Origin: Ktedonobacterales bacterium
GTDB taxonomy: Bacteria > Chloroflexota > Ktedonobacteria > Ktedonobacterales > DATBGS01
Assembly (NCBI GenBank): GCA_036557285.1
Contig: DATBHW010000021.1
Location: 49,077-113,076, forward strand
Reading direction: 5' to 3'
Length of the DNA: 64,000 nucleotides
The translations under genes and the position numbers were made by a program. Position 1 is the first letter of the stretch. Each line of letters opens with the position of its first letter. A model generated the notes under the pieces. That model had not been told where the DNA came from, ran no database searches, and was given only the letters and a program-made list of their open reading frames with translations. Shown in pieces: positions 1 through 7,660 of the stretch.

Positions 1-259
1 CTAATTTGTTGATGGCGGGGTAGCTATGAAGCGGGGTATGTGCCAGATAGGGACGGATGCGTGTTTGTGCCTTCAGAATATCCTGCAACGTCGGGAAGGA
101 CACGGGAATCACCTCGCTTTCAGTTCTCGTCGTGCAGAGTATACAGCACTGGTATAGAGTGTTATACCTTACAAGTGGGTATAGAGGTCAAGATCAAACC
201 TGGCAGGGAGTATAGGTTAGCCGTCGGACCATCGGACACCTGTGTGCGAAATATTCTCT

Positions 260-469
260 CTAGCGTTTGACTTGACCGTCACCGTCCGGCATTTCAGCCT
301 CCTCTAAGGAAGTATCGCGGCGGGGATGACGAGATGGCGACGAGCAGAGGATAGCTTCCATCTGCTCAAGCAGTTCTAGGAAGTTAATTGTACCAAAGCG
401 GTAGGCGTAGAGCAATTCGTACACGTGCCGAATGCCTTCGCCGTTACCAGTAGGTTGTTCTGGCCTCAT
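260..469 (-). CDS. Small hypothetical protein (69 aa)
   Basis: Short acidic/polar protein with no motif I recognise and no membrane segment. It is the last leftward reading frame of a run of leftward genes that starts at 4410, so it may be the tail of that operon; the gap to the next gene upstream (548-892) is about 80 bases. A weak AGAGG lies eight bases before the ATG. It could be a chance frame, since it is short and has no recognisable family. Confidence 0.35.
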   Translation of the reverse strand: MRPEQPTGNGEGIRHVYELLYAYRFGTINFLELLEQMEAILCSSPSRHPRRDTSLEEAEMPDGDGQVKR

Positions 470-547
470 CAGTGTTGCCTCTGCTCTATGGGATATGCAG
501 CATCCCGCTTGGCATTGTACCTTGCAGGGTTTTGTTGAACTTATGAG

Positions 548-892
548 CTACACAACCACCTTGGCAGGCTCGATAAATCGTACCTCTACCGTTACTGAGT
601 GGGTGTACAAAGTTCGCTGCCGAAGACGAGCGCACCATTCAGAGAGTTTGGCTCCGATCAGTATATCTTGCTCCTCGCTTACTACCGTGCTTATTCGTGC
701 CGACCAGTCGGTGTAGACCTGTTGATCATTGCCTCGCCATTGCCCGCGCTGCCGTGTCTCGCTGTAGCCGCCAACTATCTCCAATAACTCCAGGCAGATC
801 GTATCTATTTCTTTCTGGAGGTTGTGGCCCTGGTTATCTTCAAGCGGGAAGACAATGACCCGCTCGAACATTGCTGCTTCCAGTTGTTGCAT
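548..892 (-). CDS. Hypothetical protein (114 aa), small plasmid-type family
   Basis: A 114-residue soluble protein. The N-terminal pattern (hydrophobic strand, 'PLEDNQG', a helix, then a Gly-Gly and 'GQWRG' turn, then beta-strands) resembles a small family I have seen often on plasmids and other accessory DNA with no known function; that resemblance is from memory, not a search. AAGGTG lies five bases before the ATG. It is part of the leftward gene run 4410 to 260. Function unknown. Confidence 0.5.
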   Translation of the reverse strand: MQQLEAAMFERVIVFPLEDNQGHNLQKEIDTICLELLEIVGGYSETRQRGQWRGNDQQVYTDWSARISTVVSEEQDILIGAKLSEWCARLRQRTLYTHSVTVEVRFIEPAKVVV

Positions 893-979
893 GGTAGCAC
901 CTTAGAAGAATAAAGGTGTGAGAACGGCGGAGAGACTGCCTTGTCAGCTCGAGGCCGTTCTTTCAGGATGAGGACGCAC

Positions 980-1183
980 TCAAGAATCCAGGTATTCGTC
1001 GGCGTACGCGCCTTCGAGCATCTCGTCAGGCTCGTCCAACACCAGTGACGACCATTCCTGGCTTAAACGTATGCGCTCTTTGAGCGTTATCAGGCCGTTG
1101 GCATAAGCGTCGGCGATGGCTGCCAAGCCAGACCGCAGCAGTTCATCGTCACGGGTAGAGAGGTGCGGTTGTGGTTGCTGCAT
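980..1183 (-). CDS. Small hypothetical protein (67 aa)
   Basis: Acidic 67-residue protein, largely helical by composition, no recognised domain. The ATG at 1183 is preferred over an upstream start at 1207 because GAGGC lies about six bases before it. It lies downstream of a hairpin (1242-1277) that separates it from the replication-relaxation gene, so it may have its own promoter or depend on read-through. Function unknown. Confidence 0.4.
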   Translation of the reverse strand: MQQPQPHLSTRDDELLRSGLAAIADAYANGLITLKERIRLSQEWSSLVLDEPDEMLEGAYADEYLDS

Positions 1184-1241
1184 GTGGCGCCTCGTGGTAA
1201 TCTGCAAGAGCGAACGTCGGGTCGTATTTGGGTAGACAGTT

Positions 1242-1277
1242 AAAGAAGCTTCCGGCGCAATCGGAGGCTTCTTTGTT
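1242..1277. terminator. Bidirectional-looking hairpin terminator
   Basis: AAAGAAGCTTCCG at 1242 pairs with CGGAGGCTTCTTT ending near 1275 (one G-T mismatch), loop of about ten bases, followed on the + strand by GTTTTT. It abuts the stop codon of the leftward gene 1279-2127, so it probably ends that transcript, although the better T-run is on the + strand. Confidence 0.6.
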
Positions 1278-1278
1278 T

Positions 1279-2127
1279 TTACATCGCTAACAGCACTACA
1301 GGGGTATCATCGAACGCCGTGTACCACCTCCTCTCTAGCCAGCAGCCCGGCTCAGGCGGTTTATCGAGAGTGGCGAAGTAGAAGGCGTGCCAGATAGTCT
1401 CAGGCTCGCTGGTCGATGCCAGTTCAGCCTTTGTCCAGCGGCGCATCTGCTCCAGCCGCGCTTCATCTCTGAACGTCGTAAACGCGATGGTAATTGCACC
1501 TACGCCGAACAGTTCTGCTTGCCCGCGTTTGTGCAGGAAGGTGACGTAGCGCCTGATCTTCAGCCGGAAATCCTGCTGGAACTCCGTACCCCGGTCGTGC
1601 TCAAGCGCAATCGGCATCTGCATAACGCCGCCTGGGGTGCGCGTCTGGAAGTTCAGAAAGCCGTCGGGTATCAGCGGGCGGCGGCCAAGCATATAGGGCT
1701 TGCGCTTCAGATCGTGCTCGTGGCGGTAATCATCCAGCCAGTACGCGGGATTGGCCTTACCGAGCAGCATCGCTGAGATAAGCAGGTCGTTCACCTCTAG
1801 GGTATGGCGGATAAACGGCGAGTCATCCTCTGCCTTGCTGCCCCGGTAGGCTTTGACCTCCATGCCCGCCCGGTTCAGGTATTCAGCACCTCGTGCACCC
1901 AAGGCATAGTAATACGGGCTAGAGCGCTGTTTCGTCGGCAAGGCATCAGAGACAATCAGGCCGTTACCCGTCATGGCTTTCAGTTGCTTCTTGACGTACT
2001 TGAGACTGCCCGACAAGTAATGCAGGCGCGTCAACTGGTCGGCGGTCGCCAGGTGCAACTGGGCAATGCCCAGCGGCACCTGGTCGTCACCCCGAAGCAA
2101 ACGGTCATGCACTGGGGTGATAGACAC
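1279..2127 (-). CDS. Replication-relaxation family protein
   Basis: 282 residues. The N-terminal part looks like a winged helix (segments around 'LHLATADQLTRLHY' and 'VKKQLKAMTGNGLI'), followed by a conserved core with 'RHTLEVNDL' and 'IPDGFL', which is the usual layout of the replication-relaxation (Replic_Relax) family. These proteins occur on actinobacterial and Chloroflexota mobile elements next to TraG-like ATPases and are thought to act in initiating replication or transfer; the biochemical role is not settled. The GTG start at 2127 is only two bases from the stop of the upstream ATPase gene, so the two are co-transcribed. Confidence 0.75.
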   Translation of the reverse strand: MSITPVHDRLLRGDDQVPLGIAQLHLATADQLTRLHYLSGSLKYVKKQLKAMTGNGLIVSDALPTKQRSSPYYYALGARGAEYLNRAGMEVKAYRGSKAEDDSPFIRHTLEVNDLLISAMLLGKANPAYWLDDYRHEHDLKRKPYMLGRRPLIPDGFLNFQTRTPGGVMQMPIALEHDRGTEFQQDFRLKIRRYVTFLHKRGQAELFGVGAITIAFTTFRDEARLEQMRRWTKAELASTSEPETIWHAFYFATLDKPPEPGCWLERRWYTAFDDTPVVLLAM

Positions 2128-2129
2128 AC

Positions 2130-4091
2130 TTACACCTGCTCCCAGCGGCTGATAGGCACGCCTTCGCCATGACTGATCGGCAGCACCTCATCATGGAGTA
2201 AGGCTTGCTCGACATCCTCGCGCGGGTGGCAGTACTTCGCCCTGGTCTGCTGGCGGATGGTTTGCAGCCGGGTACCAGCCTCAGCAGGTCCGACGGGCGC
2301 AGGCGTGGCGCTGGTGTAGATAACCCCAATATCTTCGCCGGAGCGCACGAAAGCCGCGCGTTTCGGGAGATTGCTGAGCATTTGGGCAATATCCGCCGGT
2401 TTGGTCCTGGTCTCCTTGCCTATCGGTTCTTCGGCCAGTTGGTTCATGAGCGACCGCAAACAGTACAAGAAGAAGTAAAACGTCTCCTTGCCGTTTTCTG
2501 GCTCGCGGGTCCATCGCTGATCACCCTCGGCAGTCCTGACAACAAGGTGAGCCGGGAAGCGGTCCATCATTTCCGGGCCTAGCTCCCAGTCTTTCGCGCC
2601 GCGTGCGGCTGCAAAAAAGCCCTTGCCAGAATTCGCAAAACCGCGCGGGATTTCGTAGGGTATCGGCAGGAGCCAGTTCCCGGTACGCATCACGTCATAC
2701 AGCAGGCGGTCTAAGAAGTACGTCGGGTCGTCCACGATAATCGCCTGCCCGACCGTTTCACCGCTGCTTTGTATGTCAATAATCGTCCGGCGCAGATCGA
2801 AACCAGGGTTGACGATCTCGGTCTTGCCGCGCCCGCGCCGGTAGCGTTGGAGCGGTTGCAGGAAACCGTCAACAAAGCATTCGGCAACTATGCCATAATC
2901 GCTGGCCCGCATGAGCAATGTTTCGGTGACGTGCGGGTCAATGTCTTCGGGCTTGATGGTCGTTTCCTGGCTCGGATACACATGCGCCATTTCGCGCCCG
3001 TCTTCCGGGGTCGTTTGGAAGCATATCTTGGTGCGCGCGGTCATGGTGGACTGCTGCAAGAACTCCGGTAACTGACCGCGGTACTGATGTGCCACATGGG
3101 TGCGGATAGAAAATTTCCTGCCTTCAGTGAAAAGTTCGGCGAAGTCGGGCGTCGCAAAGTGCTGGAACTCATCAACATACAGGCTGAACCCCGGTCGCTG
3201 CGCTTCGGGTATATCCGCAAAACTGAACAACGCCGCGTGCAGTTGGGCGATAATCACCGTCCCCAGCAAGCGCGCATCTTGGGTGAGCGTCTTAACTGGC
3301 AGGCGCACAAACACAATCTCACGGCCCTCGATAGCCTTGCGCCAATTCACCGTCGTCTTGCTCTGCCCGACGATGTTGCGGACCAGCGTCCGGCCCAAAA
3401 ACAACGCTTCCAGGCGGTTAATGAGCGGCTGCACGCGGCGGTTCTGCTCTGTGTCTGAGAGGTTATCGTACTGGGTCGCCCAAAACTGCTTGATCGTTGA
3501 GTCGGTGACTTGCGCTAGCAAGCGGGCGCGGAAGTGCTCATCCAGCAGGAAGGTGTGCATGTCCACCAGCGTTGCGCCAGGGTTGGCTAAGAGTACCAGC
3601 GTGGCGGCACGCACGTAGCGCGGCAGGTTCTGCTGCGAGAGCACCTCCGGCCATAGCACTTCAAAAATGTGCATCAGCCGGTCAACGGCCTGCGCCTGCG
3701 CGAGCGAGGTGGTCAGCTTGGCATGGGCAAACACATTGACGCCGAAGGGAGCCTCCTCATCCTCCATATCCAGCAGGTAGGCACGTTCCAAGCAAGCGGA
3801 TGGAAGCTGCGCGATACAGTTTTTCGTCAGGTCGCCATGCGGGTCTATGACGATAGCCGCCCGGCCAGCGGCGGCGTCCTGGGCAATCAGGTTCTCTAAC
3901 AGGCCGGACTTCCCCACCCCCTGCACACCGAGCACATAGGTTCCGGCGTAGCGGTCGCCGTCTGGGATGAGCAGCTCGTCGCGGGTTTCGGGATGGTCGC
4001 CGAGCTTGAGGTGACGGCGGCGGAAGGAGGTTCTATCTGCGGCTGGCAGGTACTCCAGGTAGCTATGCGATACGAACGGCACAGGCACCAC
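2130..4091 (-). CDS. Type IV secretion-type DNA-binding ATPase (HerA/TraG-like)
   Basis: 653 residues, P-loop motor. Walker A 'GVQGVGKSG' lies at residues 55-63, followed by 'VIDPHGD', and Walker B is 'LYVDEFQHF' in the middle. The 'DEFQHF ... TEGRKF ... HQYRGQL' series is typical of the conjugative transfer ATPases annotated as T4SS DNA-binding domain proteins. It has no clear N-terminal membrane helix of its own; the adjacent small membrane protein (4120-4410) could supply the anchor. It starts with GTG after AAAGGAAG and is 28 bases downstream of that gene. Expected role: moving DNA during conjugative transfer, paired with the downstream replication-relaxation protein. Confidence 0.8.
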   Translation of the reverse strand: MVPVPFVSHSYLEYLPAADRTSFRRRHLKLGDHPETRDELLIPDGDRYAGTYVLGVQGVGKSGLLENLIAQDAAAGRAAIVIDPHGDLTKNCIAQLPSACLERAYLLDMEDEEAPFGVNVFAHAKLTTSLAQAQAVDRLMHIFEVLWPEVLSQQNLPRYVRAATLVLLANPGATLVDMHTFLLDEHFRARLLAQVTDSTIKQFWATQYDNLSDTEQNRRVQPLINRLEALFLGRTLVRNIVGQSKTTVNWRKAIEGREIVFVRLPVKTLTQDARLLGTVIIAQLHAALFSFADIPEAQRPGFSLYVDEFQHFATPDFAELFTEGRKFSIRTHVAHQYRGQLPEFLQQSTMTARTKICFQTTPEDGREMAHVYPSQETTIKPEDIDPHVTETLLMRASDYGIVAECFVDGFLQPLQRYRRGRGKTEIVNPGFDLRRTIIDIQSSGETVGQAIIVDDPTYFLDRLLYDVMRTGNWLLPIPYEIPRGFANSGKGFFAAARGAKDWELGPEMMDRFPAHLVVRTAEGDQRWTREPENGKETFYFFLYCLRSLMNQLAEEPIGKETRTKPADIAQMLSNLPKRAAFVRSGEDIGVIYTSATPAPVGPAEAGTRLQTIRQQTRAKYCHPREDVEQALLHDEVLPISHGEGVPISRWEQV

Positions 4092-4119
4092 TTCCTTTCA
4101 AGAGGTGGCTAGGAGACGA

Positions 4120-4410
4120 CTAACGGGGCTGACGATCTTCGAGCGGGGCTGGGATAAACAAACGGGTACTGCCAGTGCTGGAGATCGGCGGCGCTGCCTG
4201 AGGCGTGACGAACGTGCTGGTGACGTCCGTTTGCACCTGGGTGGACAGACGCACGTCGCGCCGCCACTTGTAGTACCAGATACCCCAACACACAGCGGCG
4301 GGGAGCGCGAGGGGGAGCCAACACCCCCAGACTTTGGCGAGCACGCACAACATGAACAACATTGCGCCGGTACATACCAGCGCAACGGCCAAGGCTTGCC
4401 CTTTGGTCAT
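4120..4410 (-). CDS. Small membrane protein (96 aa) of the transfer operon
   Basis: Two hydrophobic segments (about residues 5-25 and 29-46) followed by a positively charged 'YYKWRRD' and a polar Pro/Thr/Ser-rich tail. AAAGGA lies eight bases before the ATG. It is the first gene of the leftward operon (membrane protein, ATPase, replication-relaxation protein). It may anchor the following soluble ATPase; no family is recognised. Confidence 0.6.
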   Translation of the reverse strand: MTKGQALAVALVCTGAMLFMLCVLAKVWGCWLPLALPAAVCWGIWYYKWRRDVRLSTQVQTDVTSTFVTPQAAPPISSTGSTRLFIPAPLEDRQPR

Positions 4411-4789
4411 TTTGGGTGTCCTTTCATTCGAGCTAGTGCCAGCGGAACTACGAGGACGCCTACGAGGTTTTGTCTACATGAGACTGATCTATAGAAATGT
4501 TACCCAATGTTTGCGCCTATAGTCAAGATTTTAGACGCAGATTTTGGTCAATTTGGATGCAATTCGTATGTATTTCACAAAATACCGGCGATGGGTCGTT
4601 ACGTTGTGAATATCACAGAGTTATCAGGGGTAATACTGCTTGACTGATGCCGGTATATACCGGTATACTGTGAGAGGTAAGCAAGGAGAGAAACATCGAA
4701 CACGGCGAAGGAACATAAAAAGGCCAGCGGTGGCACGCTGGCGAGCTATCCAAAATAACCTACTAAGCACTTTAACATAGGAAACCGAC
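4411..4789. other. Divergent intergenic regulatory region
   Basis: About 380 bases between the leftward operon and the rightward small genes. It is A/T-richer than its surroundings and contains one convincing rightward promoter with an overlapping palindrome (separate entry at 4640-4669). I see no gene in it. Confidence 0.6.
4640..4669 (+). promoter_or_regulatory. Promoter with overlapping 14-bp palindromic operator
   Basis: TTGACT (4640-4645) and TATACT (4664-4669) are separated by 18 bases. The spacer holds the perfect palindrome CCGGTATATACCGG (4650-4663). The layout predicts a rightward promoter for the small genes from 4790, repressed by a dimer that would block polymerase. The repressor is not identified; candidates inside the window are the HTH protein at 6726 and the RHH-like protein at 5217. 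Confidence 0.6.
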
Positions 4790-5008
4790 ATGGACAAGAT
4801 ACTACGCAAGGTTGCGGATGTGCTTGAAAAGTCTATAAGCGGCGTTGCCGCAAGCGTCGAACTCGTTTTGATAGACCTTGTATTCGGCAAAGCCAAGTAC
4901 CGGCGGCACGGGCCGAAGATGCGGCCAATCATTCACCGGACATATAACAAAACGGTGATTGTTCGTGAGCCGCTCGAACGGGTGCACATCGTCAAGACGA
5001 GGCACTAA
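4790..5008 (+). CDS. Small basic hypothetical protein (72 aa)
   Basis: Basic protein with an amphipathic N-terminal helix and a Lys/Arg-rich C-terminal half ('KAKYRRHGPKMR'). First gene after the promoter at 4640. No recognised domain; possibly nucleic-acid or membrane associated, which is inference from composition only. Confidence 0.45.
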   Translation: MDKILRKVADVLEKSISGVAASVELVLIDLVFGKAKYRRHGPKMRPIIHRTYNKTVIVREPLERVHIVKTRH

Positions 5009-5062
5009 CCGCCTGGCCGGAGCGTTATCCGGCTAATCCACGTTAAGGAGGAAAAGGGAGCA

Positions 5063-5149
5063 ATGACAAAGAAAAATCAGGGAAGAACTGTTAATCTGCA
5101 AAGCCCGGTATGGAAGACCATAGCGAAAACGCTTACTCCTAAGCAGTAG
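5063..5149 (+). CDS. Tiny protein (28 aa) with a strong ribosome binding site
   Basis: A 28-codon frame, ATG at 5063, preceded by AAGGAGG (5045-5051). The strength of the site argues for real translation despite the length. The product is basic (begins MTKKNQGRTV, ends TPKQ) with no recognised family. It sits between two other small rightward genes and is probably in their operon. Translation could serve as a leader for the downstream RHH-like gene. Confidence 0.4.
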   Translation: MTKKNQGRTVNLQSPVWKTIAKTLTPKQ

Positions 5150-5216
5150 GCGACTGGAGCGATAGTGTTGCCCTGAGCATGGCACAAAACTGCTCACCTT
5201 ATAACGGAGAATCGCT

Positions 5217-5423
5217 ATGGCAAAACACGGTTGGGAAATCTACGGCGTACCGGAAGAGGTGCGTTACCTCTTCACGAAATATACCGAACTGAAAGACAGG
5301 AACTTAGGTGAGGCGGTCGGCGAAGCATTGCGCCAGTATGTGGCTGGTAAGCTATCGCCAGCAATGATCGAGGAGATTTTGGCGGACCAACCCCAAGAAT
5401 TGACGGCTGCGCCTGCTGAGTGA
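5217..5423 (+). CDS. Small ribbon-helix-helix-like protein (68 aa)
   Basis: A strand-like N-terminus ('WEIYGVPEEV') followed by two helices ('YLFTKYTELKDR' and 'LGEAVGEALRQYVAG') fits the size and rhythm of MetJ/Arc-type DNA-binding proteins. GGAGA lies about seven bases before the ATG. It may autoregulate the promoter at 4640. The RHH assignment rests on pattern alone. Confidence 0.5.
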   Translation: MAKHGWEIYGVPEEVRYLFTKYTELKDRNLGEAVGEALRQYVAGKLSPAMIEEILADQPQELTAAPAE

Positions 5424-5604
5424 TATTAGGAAGATCACGAAGCAGTCAGGAACAAATCGGCGCGTATATTTACGGCACCCGGTTGCTTCGGCGGTGGTCA
5501 GCGCCTGCCATGTCGAAAGGCCATAGGGTACGCCGTGGTGTGCGACGCAGCATCGTACTGTACATCGCTCCTGCCGTCGCATTGGTTCATAGGGAAAAGT
5601 TCTG

Positions 5605-6180
5605 CTAATACTTCACAGTTTCGGCGGCTAACTGCCGCTCATTGATGCACAGCCAGGCAAAGTGCTTCGCCCTTCCCTGCCCTGGCTTATCATGCTTAAC
5701 TTCTTCGGCGGTGATAGCCCACCGCTCGACATTGACACCTTTCCAAATCTGCTTGTAGATGAAGCTGTTGACTTTGGTGCCAATCCGCTTGGCGACACGT
5801 TCAGCGGTCTGGGCCACCTGTCGGAGCTTCGCCAGATACTTCAGTGCCCGTTCCCAGTTGGTCGGCGTACCTTCCTGCCCCGGTGCGGCTGTCGTTTTCG
5901 TCGCTCTCGCAAACCAATGGCTCGGCTTGTCTTTGGTCCGAGCAATGGCGGCTAATTCGAGAAGATCACGTGTATGCCCTTCCCTGACGAGCTTCTTGAA
6001 CTTGTTGCGGTACATTTTGTTGTCAATCAGATCATCAATTTCCTGCGGAAGTTCTATAGAAGTGTTGTTAGTAACTGTACTAACAGTATCTTCTATAGAA
6101 GCTTCGTTGCATTTTTGTCGCTGACTCACCCGTGCGCCGTATCTGCCTTGCAGCGCCTCACTTAGTTGTATGGTACTCAT
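5605..6180 (-). CDS. Hypothetical protein (191 aa) next to the putative centromere/origin
   Basis: Soluble, basic, mainly helical protein; no motif I can name. The ATG at 6180 is chosen because AAGGGA lies six bases upstream. It is transcribed away from the dyad-rich region at 6335-6657 and its 5' side carries a hairpin terminator in its own direction (6297-6318). That position is where a plasmid replication protein or its regulator often lies, so a replication role is possible, but no replication motif is visible. Confidence 0.55.
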   Translation of the reverse strand: MSTIQLSEALQGRYGARVSQRQKCNEASIEDTVSTVTNNTSIELPQEIDDLIDNKMYRNKFKKLVREGHTRDLLELAAIARTKDKPSHWFARATKTTAAPGQEGTPTNWERALKYLAKLRQVAQTAERVAKRIGTKVNSFIYKQIWKGVNVERWAITAEEVKHDKPGQGRAKHFAWLCINERQLAAETVKY

Positions 6181-6296
6181 CAAAATCCCTTTTTTAGGGC
6201 ACGCAGAATAGCCCAGGAGCGGCTTTGCTGTGCCTGGTTAGGTTTGTATGGATCGGCGTTGCCCGCGCGGACTGCGGCCGATTCCGAGGGCAAAAT

Positions 6297-6318
6297 AAAA
6301 GCCCCTAGTCGGGGCTTA
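6297..6318 (-). terminator. Leftward hairpin terminator or attenuator upstream of 5605-6180
   Basis: AGCCCC and GGGGCT form a 6-bp stem around TAGTC; read leftward the stem is followed by TTTTATTTT. It would stop a leftward transcript starting in the 6320-6680 region before it reaches the gene at 5605-6180, so it is either an attenuator in that gene's leader or the end of a short non-coding RNA. Confidence 0.55.
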
Positions 6319-6334
6319 AGGTTTTATAAGATTT

Positions 6335-6461
6335 GCAGTAACAAAACGTCGCAAGACAATTTTAGCACTGCCCGCTTTCTCGGTCAATACCTTACAGCGG
6401 CCTGCCTCTTACCCCGGTTGTTCACCTAACAGCCTACAAAACTGCGACGTCTTGTTACTGC
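6335..6461. repeat. 18-bp near-perfect inverted repeat
   Basis: GCAGTAACAAAACGTCGC (6335-6352) and GCGACGTCTTGTTACTGC (6444-6461) are inverted copies with one mismatch, separated by 91 bases. The pair lies between the leftward gene 5605-6180 and the dyad cluster upstream of parA. It may be a replication-origin element, a binding site for a dimeric protein, or part of an antisense RNA. Confidence 0.7.
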
Positions 6462-6506
6462 TAGGTTGCTAGTATCATACAGCCAGCGTTTTTACCCTGT
6501 CTAGCC

Positions 6507-6657
6507 GTACTACAGTACTCCCGTACCACAGTACGTCCCGTCCCCTGGTCCCCTAGTACGGGCGTACCGTGGAACCACGGCGCCGGAGCACCCTAGTTCC
6601 AGAGAACTATCGTACGAGGGTACTCTAGTACCATAGAACCAAGGGACTAGGGTACCC
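6507..6657. repeat. Cluster of short dyads: candidate parS/iteron region
   Basis: Five dyads of 12-14 bp occur within 130 bases: GTACTACAGTAC (6507), GTACCACAGTAC (6523), CCGTGGAACCACGG (6567), AGTTCCAGAGAACT (6595) and GGTACTCTAGTACC (6619), then the palindrome GGGTACCC (6650). The region lies directly upstream of an HTH gene, parA and an RHH gene. This matches the place of a centromere in type Ib partition loci. Related sequence recurs inside the RHH gene at 7777-7815. Confidence 0.65.
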
Positions 6658-6725
6658 CTACATATGCAGCAGGTGCAACAAAATAGCATTGACAGTACGC
6701 TTGCTGCTGCATTAAGCTTACCGTT

Positions 6726-6902
6726 ATGAAGGCGTATCTCAACGCATCCGAGGTCGCAAAACTATTGAGGGTAGACCGGGCCACGGTCAGCCGCTGGCTC
6801 AAGAAAGGCCGCGTGAAAGGGGCAACCAGAGTTGGTAGTGCAGGGCAGTGGCGCATTCCATTAGAATCATACGATAAGCTTATCAGAGGCGGCCAGCAAT
6901 GA
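6726..6902 (+). CDS. Small HTH (excisionase/MerR-like) DNA-binding protein (58 aa)
   Basis: 58 residues beginning MKAYLNASEVAKLLRVDRAT, followed by 'VSRWLKKGRVKG' and 'GQWRIPLE', the standard HTH_17 excisionase-like fold. The stop overlaps the parA start (ATGA, 6899-6902), so the two genes are translationally coupled. A consensus -35 TTGACA at 6689-6694 lies upstream; the -10 is weak. Type Ib ParA proteins lack an N-terminal DNA-binding domain, so this separate HTH protein may regulate the partition operon or bind the dyads at 6507-6657. Confidence 0.8.
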   Translation: MKAYLNASEVAKLLRVDRATVSRWLKKGRVKGATRVGSAGQWRIPLESYDKLIRGGQQ

Positions 6903-7660
6903 AGGTGGTTAGCTTCTCGATATTCAAAGGCGGGACAGGGAAGACCACCTCCACTGTCAGCACAGCCGCCGCGCTGAGGAAGAAAGGGAAGCGCGTTTTG
7001 TTGGTTGACCTTGACCAGCAGGCGTCAGCGACACGGTATCTTGATCTTGACCCAGAGGCAACCCCCAGTCTCTACGATGTCTTTCTTGGGGCGAAGTCCG
7101 CCCAGGCTGCGATCAGACATACTAAGTTCGGCATCGATGTCTTGCCATCCCACTACCTGCTTGCAGCCATTGAAGAAGCGCTGGAGCCTGGTGAGGAGCA
7201 AAAGCTCTCAGGTATGCTAAATCCGTTGAAGCAAGAGTATGACTTCATCCTGATTGATACGCCGCCTGGCAAGGCTATGCTGGCGTTTAACGGTCTGGCC
7301 GCCGCCGACCTGATTGTTATACCAGCCTCTGCCGAACGCATGGCAGTAGACGGCGTAGCAGACCTTATATCGCATGTCCAGAAGATCATGTGGTCAAAGT
7401 TCGCTCTGGGCCATCAGGAGCTACGCATCCTGTTTACCATGTACCGGGCGACGACCAGTCATTCACCGGCTATCGTCGAGAATGCCCGGAAAATCTGGCG
7501 CGAAAACGTGCTGAATTTCAAGATACCTCATGCCACCATCTTCTCGCGTTCCTATGACGAGAAGACACCAATCGGTATGTTAGACCCATCCCACCCTGGT
7601 GCAATTGCTTATGACCTGTTTGCGGATTGGTTAATCGACAGCAGCAATGAAGCAGCCTAG
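6899..7660 (+). CDS. parA: ParA-family partition ATPase
   Basis: 253 residues. The deviant Walker A 'KGGTGKTT' is at residues 10-17 with its signature lysine at 10; 'LLVDLDQQAS' (Walker A') and 'DFILIDTPPG' (Walker B) follow. The short length without an N-terminal HTH fits type Ib plasmid ParA. It segregates DNA by patterning on the nucleoid together with a centromere-binding partner, here the RHH protein that overlaps its end. Presence of a partition locus implies that the element spends time as a circular, replicating form, or descends from a plasmid. Confidence 0.9.
   Translation: MKVVSFSIFKGGTGKTTSTVSTAAALRKKGKRVLLVDLDQQASATRYLDLDPEATPSLYDVFLGAKSAQAAIRHTKFGIDVLPSHYLLAAIEEALEPGEEQKLSGMLNPLKQEYDFILIDTPPGKAMLAFNGLAAADLIVIPASAERMAVDGVADLISHVQKIMWSKFALGHQELRILFTMYRATTSHSPAIVENARKIWRENVLNFKIPHATIFSRSYDEKTPIGMLDPSHPGAIAYDLFADWLIDSSNEAA

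Noticed and set aside
1..259. Search for the element's left junction (attL) or the 5' part of the dehydratase gene
   Set aside because: Nothing resembling the dehydratase N-terminus or the attR core was found here or elsewhere in the window, so the left end must lie outside.
40..270. Rightward 76-codon frame at the left edge
   Set aside because: No ribosome site and no family; Cys/Ser/Arg-rich composition typical of chance frames.
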